A program made the translations under genes and the position numbers. A stretch of 16,577 nt of DNA, taken from contig CAMCPF010000018.1 in NCBI GenBank assembly GCA_945876515.1, positions 1 through 16,577 on the forward strand, written 5' to 3'. This DNA is from Candidatus Kuenenia stuttgartensis. GTDB taxonomy: Bacteria > Planctomycetota > Planctomycetia > Pirellulales > UBA1268. Positions 7,580 to 16,200 of the stretch are shown piece after piece. The notes under the pieces are model-generated. The model was not told the DNA's origin and searched no databases. It was given only the letters and a program-made list of their open reading frames with translations. Every line of letters starts with the position of its first letter. The first letter of the stretch is position 1.

Positions 7580-9670
7580 CTACTTTGCGGCGGCGAGCTC
7601 CTGCTTCTTCCGCTCCTCGACGATCTCCTTCTGGATGTTCCCCGGCGTGGGCCGATATTTCGAGAACTCCATCGTGAAGACCCCCTGCCCCTGCGTCATG
7701 CTCCGCAGGTCGGTCGAGTAGCCGAAGGTTTCCGCCAGCGGCACCTCCGCGATGATCGTGGAGGTGTTGCCCACCGTCTCGGTCGAGACGATCAAGCCCC
7801 GCCGCTTGTTGAGCTCGCCCGTCACCGGCCCCTGGAAGTCAGCAGGCACCTCCACCTCCATCTTCATGATCGGCTCGAGCAGCACCGGCTTGGTGGCCAG
7901 GAACGCCTCGCGGAACCCAGCCCGGGCACAGGTCTGGAAGGCCATGTCGGACGAGTCCACGTCGTGGTAGGAGCCGTCTTCGAGCGTGGCCTTCACACCC
8001 ACGATCGGAAAGCCGGCGATCGGGCCCTTGCCGAGCACCGCCCGGAAGCCCTTCTCGACCGACGGGATGTATTCGCGGGGCACGCGGCCGCCCACGACGG
8101 CATCCTCGAAGATGAAGTTCTCCGTTGACTCCTCCGGCAGCGGCTCGAGGTGGCCGATGATGTGGGCATACTGGCCCGAGCCGCCCGTCTGCTTCTTGTG
8201 CTTGTAGTCGTAGGCGGTGCCCTTGGTGGGAGCCTCGCGGTAGCTGACCTTGGGGGCACCCACTTCCACATCCACCTTGAACTCTCGGCGGATCCGCTCG
8301 ACGTAGATGTCGAGATGGAGCTCGCCCATGCCGGCGATCACCGTCTCGCCCGTCTCGTCGTCGGTGGCCACGCGGAAGGTGGGATCCTCGCGGGTAAACC
8401 GCTGCAGTGCCTTGCCCAGCTTGTCGAGCCCCTCGCGCTTCGAGGGGGTTATCGCCATCTTGATGACGGGCTCGGGCACGAACATGTTTTCCAGCGAGCA
8501 ATACTTGGACTCGGCGGCGTAAGTGTCGCCGGAGGCGGCATCCACGCCCATCACGGCCACGATGTCGCCGGCCTCGGCCGACTCGATCTCCTCCCGCTTG
8601 TCGGCGTGCATCCGCACGATCCGGCTGAACCGCTGCTTCTGGCTGGTGCGCTGGTTGATGTAGGTCTCCCCCTTCGTCACCGTGCCCTGATAGATCCGCA
8701 TGAACGTGAGCTGACCGTACGGATCATCGACGATCTTGAAAGCCATGCCCACGAACGGCTTGGCGGGATCGGCCGAGAGGTCGAAGGTCTGATCGGGCTT
8801 GTCCCACTGCTTGGCGATCACCTTCCGCTCGAGCGGGTTGGGCAGGTAGCGGACCACCGCGTCAAGCAGCGTCTGCACGCCCTTGTTCTTGTAGGCGCTG
8901 CCGCAGAACACGGGGGTGATGCTCTGGGAATGCACCGCCGCCTTCACCACGGCGTGGATCTCGTCCTCGCTCGGCACCTCCTCGGAGAGGAGCTTCTCCA
9001 TCAGCGAGTCGGAATACATCGCGAGATCCTCGAGCATCGCGTGACGGGCCTCCTTGGCCGCGGCCTCGAGCTCGGCGGGGATCTCCTCGACCCGCACGGT
9101 CTCGCCGTTGTCGCCGTCGAAGTAGACCGCCTTCATCTTCACGAGGTCGATCACGCCCTGGAGTTTGTCTTCCTTACCGATCGGGATCTGCATCCGGATC
9201 GCGTGGCAGCCGAGCTTGTCCTTGAGCTGGCCAACGACGCGGTCGAAGTTGGCGCCGGTGCGGTCCATCTTGTTGACGAAGGCCAACCGCGGCACCTTGT
9301 ATCGCTGCATCTGCCGATCGACCGTCATCGACTGGCTCTGCACGCCGCCCACGCTGCAGAGCACGAGGATCGCGCCGTCGAGCACGCGAAGACTCCGCTC
9401 CACCTCGACGGTGAAGTCGACGTGGCCCGGGGTGTCGATCAGGTTGATGTCGCAGTCGCCCCAGCGGACGCTCGTGGCCGCGGAGGTGATCGTGATCCCG
9501 CGCTCCCGCTCGAGGTCCATGTAGTCCATGGTCGCGCCGTCGCCGTCGCCCTTGACTTCCTGGATCCGGTGGATGCGGCCTGCGTAATACAGGATCCGCT
9601 CCGAAAGGGTGGTCTTGCCGGAGTCGATGTGGGCCGAGATGCCCATGTTGCGAAGCTTGGTGAGATCCAT
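7580..9670 (-). CDS. fusA: Elongation factor G, mitochondrial-like (spdEFG1) type
   Basis: This GTPase of 696 aa drives tRNA-mRNA translocation on the ribosome. The G motifs are intact: AHIDSGKTT (13-21), RGIT (57-60), DTPGH (80-84, about) and NKMD (133-136), followed by domains II to V with the usual ending. The wording GISAHIDSGKTTLSERILYY, DGDGATMDYMDLERERGITI, VLCSVGGVQSQS and MQIPIGKED is typical of mitochondrial EFG1 and its bacterial relatives in spirochaetes, planctomycetes and delta-proteobacteria. Ordinary E. coli FusA has GIxAHIDAGKTT instead. The ORF is open upstream to 9922, but MDLTKLRNMGISAH at ATG 9670 is the standard N-terminus. No Shine-Dalgarno site precedes it. It is not in the usual rpsL-rpsG-fusA-tuf string. 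A partner spdEFG2 for ribosome recycling would be expected elsewhere. Confidence 0.96.
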   Translation of the reverse strand: MDLTKLRNMGISAHIDSGKTTLSERILYYAGRIHRIQEVKGDGDGATMDYMDLERERGITITSAATSVRWGDCDINLIDTPGHVDFTVEVERSLRVLDGAILVLCSVGGVQSQSMTVDRQMQRYKVPRLAFVNKMDRTGANFDRVVGQLKDKLGCHAIRMQIPIGKEDKLQGVIDLVKMKAVYFDGDNGETVRVEEIPAELEAAAKEARHAMLEDLAMYSDSLMEKLLSEEVPSEDEIHAVVKAAVHSQSITPVFCGSAYKNKGVQTLLDAVVRYLPNPLERKVIAKQWDKPDQTFDLSADPAKPFVGMAFKIVDDPYGQLTFMRIYQGTVTKGETYINQRTSQKQRFSRIVRMHADKREEIESAEAGDIVAVMGVDAASGDTYAAESKYCSLENMFVPEPVIKMAITPSKREGLDKLGKALQRFTREDPTFRVATDDETGETVIAGMGELHLDIYVERIRREFKVDVEVGAPKVSYREAPTKGTAYDYKHKKQTGGSGQYAHIIGHLEPLPEESTENFIFEDAVVGGRVPREYIPSVEKGFRAVLGKGPIAGFPIVGVKATLEDGSYHDVDSSDMAFQTCARAGFREAFLATKPVLLEPIMKMEVEVPADFQGPVTGELNKRRGLIVSTETVGNTSTIIAEVPLAETFGYSTDLRSMTQGQGVFTMEFSKYRPTPGNIQKEIVEERKKQELAAAK

Positions 9671-9809
9671 GGAATGCAGATTGACCAGAGAGGAAACGAA
9701 CCAGGAGCCCGGGAGGGCACCGCCAGGCGGGGGGACGATGGTCCGGCAGGCCGCTGGAATATACTCAGCCCGGGAAAAACGCGACAGACGGCCGATTTTC
9801 GACGGGGGA
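9671..9809. promoter_or_regulatory. Divergent promoter region between EF-G and the CAAX-protease-like gene
   Basis: These 139 bases lie between two start codons facing away from each other. The only AT-rich spot is GGAATATACT at 9756-9765. It offers TATACT (9760-9765) as a -10 for the plus strand and TATATT (9763-9758) for the minus strand. No convincing -35 element fits either at 16-18 bases. If used, the EF-G leader would be about 80 bases and the plus-strand leader about 38. Confidence 0.35.
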
Positions 9810-10553
9810 ATGATGCCCGCCAGCCCGCCCACCGACACCACCAACCACGGTCCTTCCGACCCCTGGCTGACCTGCGTGGCGCCGTTCGTGCTGTTCCTCG
9901 GAGCCGGACTCCTCGAGCCCACGCCCTCCGGCGGTGGGCTCGCCGGCCTGCTGGGGATCGGCTCCGCCGCGTATCCCGTTGTCTATGCCATCCGGCTCGC
10001 GGCCACCGTCGCGTTGCTTGGGAGCGTGTGGCTTCATGCCAGCGCCTGGCTGGGCCGGCCCACATGGTGGCCGCCGCTGCTGGGCCTCGCGCTCGTGGTG
10101 CCCTGGGTGGTGCTCGCCACGCTGCAGCAGCGGTCCGGCTGGACCTTCGGGGCCGGCGAGCGGGCCGGCTACAACCCGTTCCTGGCCGAGCACCTCGGGC
10201 CCGACTCGCCCTGGGCATGGGCCTTCCTGGCCGTGCGCGGGCTGGGGCTGGTGGTGGTGGTGCCGATCATCGAGGAGCTCTTCGTGCGCGGGTTTCTGAT
10301 GCGGTACGTGATCGAGGAGGAGTTTTGGCAGGTGCCCTTCGGGCTGCTCACGGCCGCCTCCGCCACCGCCTGCATGGTGTATGCGGTGGCCACGCATCCC
10401 GGCGAGGCGATCGCCGCAGTGGGCTGGTTCGCGATCGTCAGCGGCGTGGCCGCCGCCACCCGCAAGCCGATCGACTGCATCCTCTGCCACGCCGCCACCA
10501 ACCTCGCGCTCGGCGCGTATGTGCTGGCCACCGGCGAGTGGTGGCTGGTGTGA
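9810..10553 (+). CDS. CPBP/CAAX-protease-like membrane protein, exosortase-associated type
   Basis: A polytopic membrane protein of 247 aa with the CPBP (Abi/CAAX protease, PF02517-like) active-site pattern. It has EELFVR (E155, E156, R160), a His in the next membrane segment (ATHPGE, H196) and HAATN (H227, N231). The wording IIEELFVRGFLMR, FWQVPFG and CHAATNLALGAYVLATGEWW matches the CAAX-prenyl-protease-related proteins found with exosortase/PEP-CTERM protein-sorting systems (TIGR03008 as I recall it). That link is inference; no exosortase or PEP-CTERM tail is in this window. Two adjacent ATGs (9810, 9813) follow a GGGGGA purine stretch; the open frame back to 9609 crosses the promoter region and is rejected. 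The last codons overlap the GluQ start. Confidence 0.85.
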   Translation: MMPASPPTDTTNHGPSDPWLTCVAPFVLFLGAGLLEPTPSGGGLAGLLGIGSAAYPVVYAIRLAATVALLGSVWLHASAWLGRPTWWPPLLGLALVVPWVVLATLQQRSGWTFGAGERAGYNPFLAEHLGPDSPWAWAFLAVRGLGLVVVVPIIEELFVRGFLMRYVIEEEFWQVPFGLLTAASATACMVYAVATHPGEAIAAVGWFAIVSGVAAATRKPIDCILCHAATNLALGAYVLATGEWWLV

Positions 10554-11401
10554 CGCAATTGCCCGCTCCAGCCAGCCAATCCGGCCGCGGACGCCTTGCC
10601 CCGACGCCCACCGGCCTCTTGCATGTAGGCCATGCCCGCACCTTCGCAGTGGCCGCGGAGCGGGCCGGCACGGCCGGGCTCGTGATGCGGATTGAGGATC
10701 TCGACGGGCCCCGCTGCCGCCCGGAATACGCGGCGGCGGCGCTCGACGACCTCCGCTGGCTGGGCCTGGAGTGGACGGAAGGGCCGGATGTGGGCGGCCC
10801 CCACGCCCCCTACGTGCAGAGCGCTCGGGCGGCCTGGTATCTCGAGATCTGGCGGCGGCTCGAGGCCACGGGCCTGATCTACCCGAGCCCCCACTCCCGC
10901 CGCGACGTCGAGGCGGCCGCCACCGCGCCGCACGAGGGCGAGCCGATCTTTCCGCCGGCCCTGCGGCCCGCCCGGCGGGAGCGGGCCGGCGAGCCGGGGG
11001 GCGTGCCCTGGCGGTTTCGCGTGCCCGACGGCCGGGTGATCGAGTTTCACGACGGGCTCTGCGGCAGCGTCCGCCGCACGGCGGGCCTCGACTTTGGCGA
11101 CTTCGTCGTCTGGCGGCGGGACGATCTGGCCGCCTACGAGTTGGCCGTGGTGGCCGACGACCATGCCATGGCGATCGAGGAGGTGGTCCGCGGGGCCGAT
11201 TTGCTCACAAGCACCGCCCGCCAGTTGCTCCTCTACGAGGCCCTCGGCTGGACGCCCCCCGCCTTCGCCCACACACCGCTCGTCTGCGACACGAGCGGCC
11301 GGCGGCTCGCCAAACGCACCGGTGGCCTCGCGATCCGCGACCTCCGCGACGCGGGTTGGTCGCCGGCCGACGTGCTCACCAACCCCCTGCCTCCCTCCTG
11401 A
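10550..11401 (+). CDS. gluQRS: Glutamyl-queuosine tRNA(Asp) synthetase, zinc-less variant
   Basis: A GluRS catalytic-domain paralogue of 283 aa without an anticodon-binding domain. It charges glutamate onto queuosine 34 of tRNA(Asp). Class I motifs are seen as APTPTGLLHVGHARTF (17-32, with the HVGH signature), MRIEDLDGPR (46-55) and a KMSKS-like RRLAKRTGG (251-259). The core has VVWRRDDLAAYELAVVADD (186-204) and VVRGADLLTSTARQ (212-225). The usual Zn site, a CxC motif followed by Tyr and Cys, is replaced: here YPSPHSRRD (111-119) and IFPPALR (133-139) contain no cysteine. The start is GTG 10550, overlapping the protease stop TGA (10551-10553) by 4 bases, so coupling is likely. The upstream open frame opposite EF-G is a shadow. 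Confidence 0.9.
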   Translation: MTQLPAPASQSGRGRLAPTPTGLLHVGHARTFAVAAERAGTAGLVMRIEDLDGPRCRPEYAAAALDDLRWLGLEWTEGPDVGGPHAPYVQSARAAWYLEIWRRLEATGLIYPSPHSRRDVEAAATAPHEGEPIFPPALRPARRERAGEPGGVPWRFRVPDGRVIEFHDGLCGSVRRTAGLDFGDFVVWRRDDLAAYELAVVADDHAMAIEEVVRGADLLTSTARQLLLYEALGWTPPAFAHTPLVCDTSGRRLAKRTGGLAIRDLRDAGWSPADVLTNPLPPS

Positions 11402-11552
11402 GGCGGCTTCTCCAGCCTGCGCAGCTTTCCCGACAGGCACGACGAGGGCTTTCGTCACAACCGTGACCATGGCGAGACGATTTCCCTGCCTGCGGCCGAG
11501 CGCGGCGAGCATCTCGTCGGCCACCGACGGCAGCAGGAGGCGGGGGTCAACC
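11402..11552. other. Gene-poor gap between gluQRS and the GT2 gene
   Basis: A 151-base gap holds an 8-bp palindrome CTGCGCAG (11417-11424) and a short hairpin GTCAC-AACC-GTGAC (11454-11467). Neither is followed by a T-run. A frame on the minus strand is open across the whole gap, but nothing recognisable is encoded. The AGGAGG at 11535-11540 and GGGGG at 11542-11546 near the 3' end serve the GT2 gene. No promoter is evident. Confidence 0.4.
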
Positions 11553-12419
11553 GTGGAAATCGCAGTCATCGTGTCGACCTTCGAGCGACCGGGGCCCCGG
11601 ATCAGGTGCCTGGCTTCGCTCGAGGCCCAACGGGGCGTGGAGGGGCTGTTCGAGGTCGTGGTCACCGACGACGGCTCGCGCGACGAGACGCTGCGGGTGC
11701 TTGCCGACGCGGCCCGCTGCGCGCCGTTCCCGCTCACCTTCACCACCCACCGGCACGACCGCTTCCGCCTCGCCCGCTGCCGCAACGAGGGAGTGGCCAC
11801 CTCGAGCGCCCCCTACCTGTTGTTCACCGACGGCGACTGCATCCTGCCCCCCGACCACCTCCGCATCCACCTGGCCGTGCGCCAGCCGGGCCGAATCGTG
11901 GCGGGCGACTGCCTGCGGCTCGACGAGGCCGCCAGCGCCCGCGTCGACGCCGACTCGCTCCGGGAGGGCCGATTCCCCGCCCGGCTGCCGAGGGGTGAAC
12001 GCGTGCGACTCGGTCTCAAGGGGCTCCGCGCAAAACTCTACGAGATCGCCGGCACCCCGCTTCGGCCCCGCCTCTCGGGCAACAACATCGGCGTCTGGCG
12101 GAGCGACTACGAGCGGGTGAACGGCTTCGACGAGCAGTTCGTGGGCTGGGGCCTCGAGGATCGCGACCTGCAAGTGCGGCTCGAGCGGCTGGGCCTGCGA
12201 GCCTGGTCGATTCTCCTCGAGACGGCACCCGTGCACCTCTGGCATCCGCCCGCTCCGAGCTTCGCCCGCAACAACGAGGGCACGGCAAACCTCGCCTACT
12301 TCGAGTCGCTCGGCCACCGACCCACCTTCTGCGAGGACGGCCTGGTGAAGCCGGCGACTGCGCCGACCATTGTGCCGCTGAGCAGGTTCGTGTGGCCGCC
12401 CATGCGTCAGGCTGCCTAA
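11553..12419 (+). CDS. Family 2 glycosyltransferase with GT7-like C-terminal domain
   Basis: A soluble GT-A fold transferase of 288 aa. The N-terminal nucleotide-binding half has EIAVIVSTFERPG (2-14), VVVTDDGSRDET (35-46) and the metal-binding DxD as FTDGDCILP (91-99). The C-terminal half carries LSGNNIGVWR (174-183) and GWGLEDRDLQVRLERLG (198-214), the N-acetylgalactosaminyl/galactosyl-transferase type (PF02709-like) acceptor domain known from chondroitin-synthase-like and LPS enzymes. HLWHPP (228-233) follows. The start is GTG 11553, 12 bases after AGGAGG and 6 after GGGGG. The longer frame to 11094 overlaps gluQRS and is rejected. It is separated by 3 bases from the next gene, with which it forms an operon. 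Donor and acceptor sugars cannot be told. Confidence 0.9.
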   Translation: MEIAVIVSTFERPGPRIRCLASLEAQRGVEGLFEVVVTDDGSRDETLRVLADAARCAPFPLTFTTHRHDRFRLARCRNEGVATSSAPYLLFTDGDCILPPDHLRIHLAVRQPGRIVAGDCLRLDEAASARVDADSLREGRFPARLPRGERVRLGLKGLRAKLYEIAGTPLRPRLSGNNIGVWRSDYERVNGFDEQFVGWGLEDRDLQVRLERLGLRAWSILLETAPVHLWHPPAPSFARNNEGTANLAYFESLGHRPTFCEDGLVKPATAPTIVPLSRFVWPPMRQAA

Positions 12420-12422
12420 GCC

Positions 12423-13229
12423 ATGAGACTGTCGCTTCGATGCGGGCGGACAAAGGCCGGCGACCCCAAAGGCAGTAGCCTCAGCCACCACCTGCTCACG
12501 CCGGCCGCCTTTGCCCATGTCTGCGAGCCGCTCCTCGGCCGGCGGGTGGGGTATGTCCGACCGGAGGGCAACGTGGGCGACAGGCTGATCGAGGTCGCGA
12601 TGGTCCAACTGTTCGCCGAGTACGGGATCCACTGGCGGCTGGTCTCACCTGCGGAGCCCCGCGCCGGCGAGGGCCTGGACGTGCTCGCCTTCGGTGGAGG
12701 CGGCAACATGGGCGGGCGGTACCCGGGCAATCACGCGCTCCGCACCCAGGCGCTCGCGACGGGCGTGCCGGTGGTCATCCTGCCGCAGTCGTTCACCGGC
12801 CACGAGGATCGGCCCTTCGCCCAGGTCTTCGTCCGCGAGCGGGGCAGCCTGGCGCTGCGGCCCGACGGCATCCTCGCACCCGACCTCGCCCTCGGCCTGG
12901 CTATGGCCGAGCCGCGGCGGCCCGATCGCGACCTCGGCCTCTACCTCCGCCGCGATCAGGAGCGGGGTGGCCGCAAACCCCTCTTCGTGCGTGATCCGGT
13001 GCGGCTGTGTCACGACCCCTTCGACTACCTCGCCTTCGCGGCTCGCCACCGGCGAATCGTGACCGATCGGCTGCACTTCGCGGTGGCGGGCCTGCACGCC
13101 GGCCGGGAGGTGACTCTCGTGGCCAACGACTACCACAAGAACCGCTCGATGCACGAGACCTGGCTGGCCGGCCTCGGCTGCCGGTTTGCAGCCACGCCCG
13201 CCGAGGCGCTCGGACGGCGGGCGGCCTGA
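12423..13229 (+). CDS. Polysaccharide pyruvyl transferase-like protein (PF04230 type)
   Basis: A 268-aa protein related to enzymes that add ketal-linked pyruvate to exopolysaccharide sugars, and to CsaB or WcaK-like proteins. Family landmarks are RPEGNVGDRLIEVAM (46-60), the Gly-rich FGGGGNMGGRYPG (90-102), VVILPQSF (117-124), PLFVRD (186-191) and the C-terminal VTDRLHFAVAGLHAGREVTL (213-232), then NDYHKNRSMHETWL (235-248). It is somewhat short for the family (about 300-400), mainly through a reduced middle. The ATG at 12423 lies 3 bases after the TAA of the GT2 gene, with no good ribosome binding site; reinitiation is likely. Some homologues act as glycosyltransferases rather than pyruvyl transferases, so the exact reaction is open. 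The pair probably modifies a cell-surface glycan. Confidence 0.85.
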   Translation: MRLSLRCGRTKAGDPKGSSLSHHLLTPAAFAHVCEPLLGRRVGYVRPEGNVGDRLIEVAMVQLFAEYGIHWRLVSPAEPRAGEGLDVLAFGGGGNMGGRYPGNHALRTQALATGVPVVILPQSFTGHEDRPFAQVFVRERGSLALRPDGILAPDLALGLAMAEPRRPDRDLGLYLRRDQERGGRKPLFVRDPVRLCHDPFDYLAFAARHRRIVTDRLHFAVAGLHAGREVTLVANDYHKNRSMHETWLAGLGCRFAATPAEALGRRAA

Positions 13230-13266
13230 CCGGCACCGGCCCACCCGCAGGCGGCGAGCCCCCCTG

Positions 13267-16200
13267 TCAGACGCCCTGTGCGCCACGGACCCGCTGAAAC
13301 GTCTTGGAGTTCCGTTGCCCGCCGGTGCCGAAGGTGTTGCCCACCGCGACACTGCCCTGGTTGTTGCCCTCGACGAAGATCGCCGCGATCGTGTTGCGGG
13401 TGAAGACGTTGTTCGCCAGCCGCAAATTCCGGGCGTTCAAGAACGCAAACCCGTAGTGGTTCTGGGTGAAGGTGTTGCCCTGCACGACCGTGCCCGTGCT
13501 GTCGCCCTGGGCGCGGATGCCGGTGCCCGCGAATCTCGAGCCGGGCACCGAACGGTTGCCGATGAGCGTGTTGCCGCGGCCGATCTGTCCGAAGGCGAGG
13601 TTGCGGGCGTTTACCAGCAGCGCCCCACGGATCCCGCCGGAGAACCGGCTGCCCTCGATCGTCGTGCCCGTCAGGTCGCCGGTCGCATAAAGGCCCATCG
13701 ACTGGGCCGTGTTGAGGCTCGTCACGCGCACGCCATCGACCACGACGCCCGGTGAACGGTCGAGCCGGATGCCGAAGTTGCGGAAGCCCTGGAGTGTCAC
13801 GTTCTTCAACTGGCTGCCGGTCGAACCCGGCGCGAAGGTGATCCCGTTGGCGACCCGGTTGTTGCCCGCGATCGTCACCTGATTGCCGCCGTCGATCACG
13901 AGGCTCGTGGTGACGTCGGGGAGTTGCGAGCTGAGCACGAACGTCGCCGGGGCGTTGCCGAACTCGACGATGCCCGCGACACCCGTGGCATTGGCCTGCC
14001 CGATCACGTCGCGGAGCGAACCCGTGCCGGAGTCGGCCGTGCCCACGAGCCCCCAGCGGATCGGCTTGGTCGCCGTGACGCCGTCTTCGCCCCGGAGCAT
14101 ACGGCCGCCGGGCACCCGGATCTGGCCACTGGCGTCGAGCGAGAGTGTGCCGTCCGTCATGATGCCATCGTCGCCGACGACGAGGTCGCCGATGCCCCGC
14201 AGGCGGATATCACCCACGGTCGAGATCGCCGCCACGGTCGCCGCCTCGACGGCGATCGGATTCGTCGCGCCCACGCCACCCAGGCCAGCGAGGGAGAGAT
14301 CGCCAGCCGGCACATAGATCGCGTTGGCCGGCCCGCCGTCGATCGATCCGAAGACCGAGACGAACGTCACCGGCCCCGTCGAGTAGACGGCGGCGTTGAC
14401 AAGAATGGTGCCGACGAACGTCAAGCCCGCAATCGGCCCGAGCGGCGCAGCCGCCGTGCCGACGTCGCCTCCCAAGGTGATGCCATCGCTGCTGGCAATC
14501 ATCAGGAGCGTGCGGCCGGGGCCGGTGATCGTCGAATCAAAGCGGTGTCCGCCGCCACCGAAGAAGACGTCGCTGCCGAGCGTCACCGCCCCCTGGTAGG
14601 TCTGGAGCGCCGTCGTCTCGACCGTCGTGGAGTTGACGGTCGCCGTGCCCGTGACCAAAAGCGACGTCAGTCCGGCGACAGGATCGACCAGCAGATCTTC
14701 GTCAATCGGCGAGCCCGGCTGGTCGCCAAACACCGCGTTGCCCGCGATCAGAAGTTGCTGGCCGCCGCCGTCGAGGCCTTCGAGCAGCGACACGGCAGCC
14801 CCCTCGAGCCGGGTCGAAGGAGGCAGCGACGCCGAGGAATCCAGATCGGCCGCCTCGGCGTCTTCCTCCGGCAGGAGCACCTCGAGGTCGAAGGCGTCCA
14901 TGTCCAACAGATTCAGCCCAGCCGAGGTCGGCGCCGGCACTGAGTCGTCAAACGCCACACGATCGGCGTACGACTGGTTGCCGGTGGTCTTCACCAGCAA
15001 ACCCATCACGAAGGTCGTGCCGCCCGAATCGGTGGCGAGGCTGGCCAGCGGAGTCGTGCCACCGACGGCGGCGTTGAACGTCGTCGAGCCGCCGGTGTTG
15101 ACCACGAGCCCATAGGCCCCATCGACAGTGGCGGCGAACGCGATCTCGCCGACGGCACCGGCGGTGAGGGTGGCATCGGCACCGAGCGTCACCGCGTCGT
15201 TGTAGAACTGGCCCGAGGCCACCAGCGCGGTAACCTCGCCACCGACGACCACCACGGGCGCTGCCGTCGTGATGCTGCCGCCGGAAATCCTGGTCGTACC
15301 GCCCGCGTCGGTGACCAGGGCCACCAGCGGGGTCGTGTTCCCCACGGCCGCGCCGAACGTCGTCAGGCCGCTCGAGTCGGCCGACAGCGCGTGAGCACCG
15401 TCCACGGTACCGGCGAACGTGAGGGCTCCCGCACCCGTCGCCACCGTCACGTCGGTGAGAAGCGAAACGGCGCCGAAGGTCGCCGCGGCGTCGGTCGTGG
15501 CGATGGTGCCGGCGAGCTCCGTGACCAAGGGGGCCGTGCTCGTGACACCGCCGGCGAACGTGATCGAGTCGGTCGCGGCATCGCCAAGCGTCACCGTGCC
15601 GGTGTTGGCAAAGCCGACGGCATTCGTGATCGAGACGGGCGATCCCGTGAAGGCGACGTTGTAGGCCGCGGTGTCGCCGGTGGCCGTGATCAGGCCCCCG
15701 AGCGTCACAGCAGCGAGGAAGTCGACCTGGCTGCCTTTGCCCGCCTGGATCGTGAGCGTGCCCGTGCTCGTGGCGGCTCCGGAATACGTCTGGTTGCCGG
15801 TCGTCCGCAGCGTGATGCCGGCTGCGAGGGTCGAGTCGCCCGTGACCGACAGGCTTTGGAGCGCCACGGCCGAGCCGATCGACCCCGCGGCGTCGAGGTC
15901 GGCCGCGATCGTGAGCGACTCCTGCCCCGCGGTCGTGCCGTCCACCGCGTCGGCGAAGGTCACCACACCCCGGGTCGGTCCGTCCTCGAGATCGAGGACG
16001 ACGTCGCCGGTGAGCGTGGTGGCATGGTTGAAGTCGACGTCGCCACCCTCGGTCACCACGTCGCCCGCTGTCGAGATGCCGGACGGGGCCGAGAGGGTCG
16101 CCGCAGTGCCCCCCGTCACGCCCGAGATAATGTCGCCGGCAGCCGTGATGGCCAGCGTCGTGCCGGCGGTGACGGTGAGCGTCCGCTCGACGGTGATGCC

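Noticed and set aside
9671..9922. 84-residue N-terminal extension of EF-G
   Set aside because: EF-G homologues start at MDLTKLRN-like sequence; the extension would overlap the divergent gene start and has no similarity to EF-G.
8150..10549. Very long plus-strand open frame opposite EF-G, continuous with gluQRS
   Set aside because: It mirrors the EF-G gene, encodes His/Leu/Val/Arg-rich sequence with no domain, and only the part from 10550 has GluQ motifs. It arises from GC-rich third codon positions.
10169..12632. Long minus-strand frames opposite gluQRS and the GT2 gene (10169-11800, 11547-12632)
   Set aside because: Antisense readings with no recognisable motif; the plus strand has complete GluQ and GT2 signatures.
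13230..13266. Bidirectional terminator between the convergent pyruvyl-transferase-like and giant-protein genes
   Set aside because: The 37-base gap shows no clean inverted repeat with flanking T or A runs.
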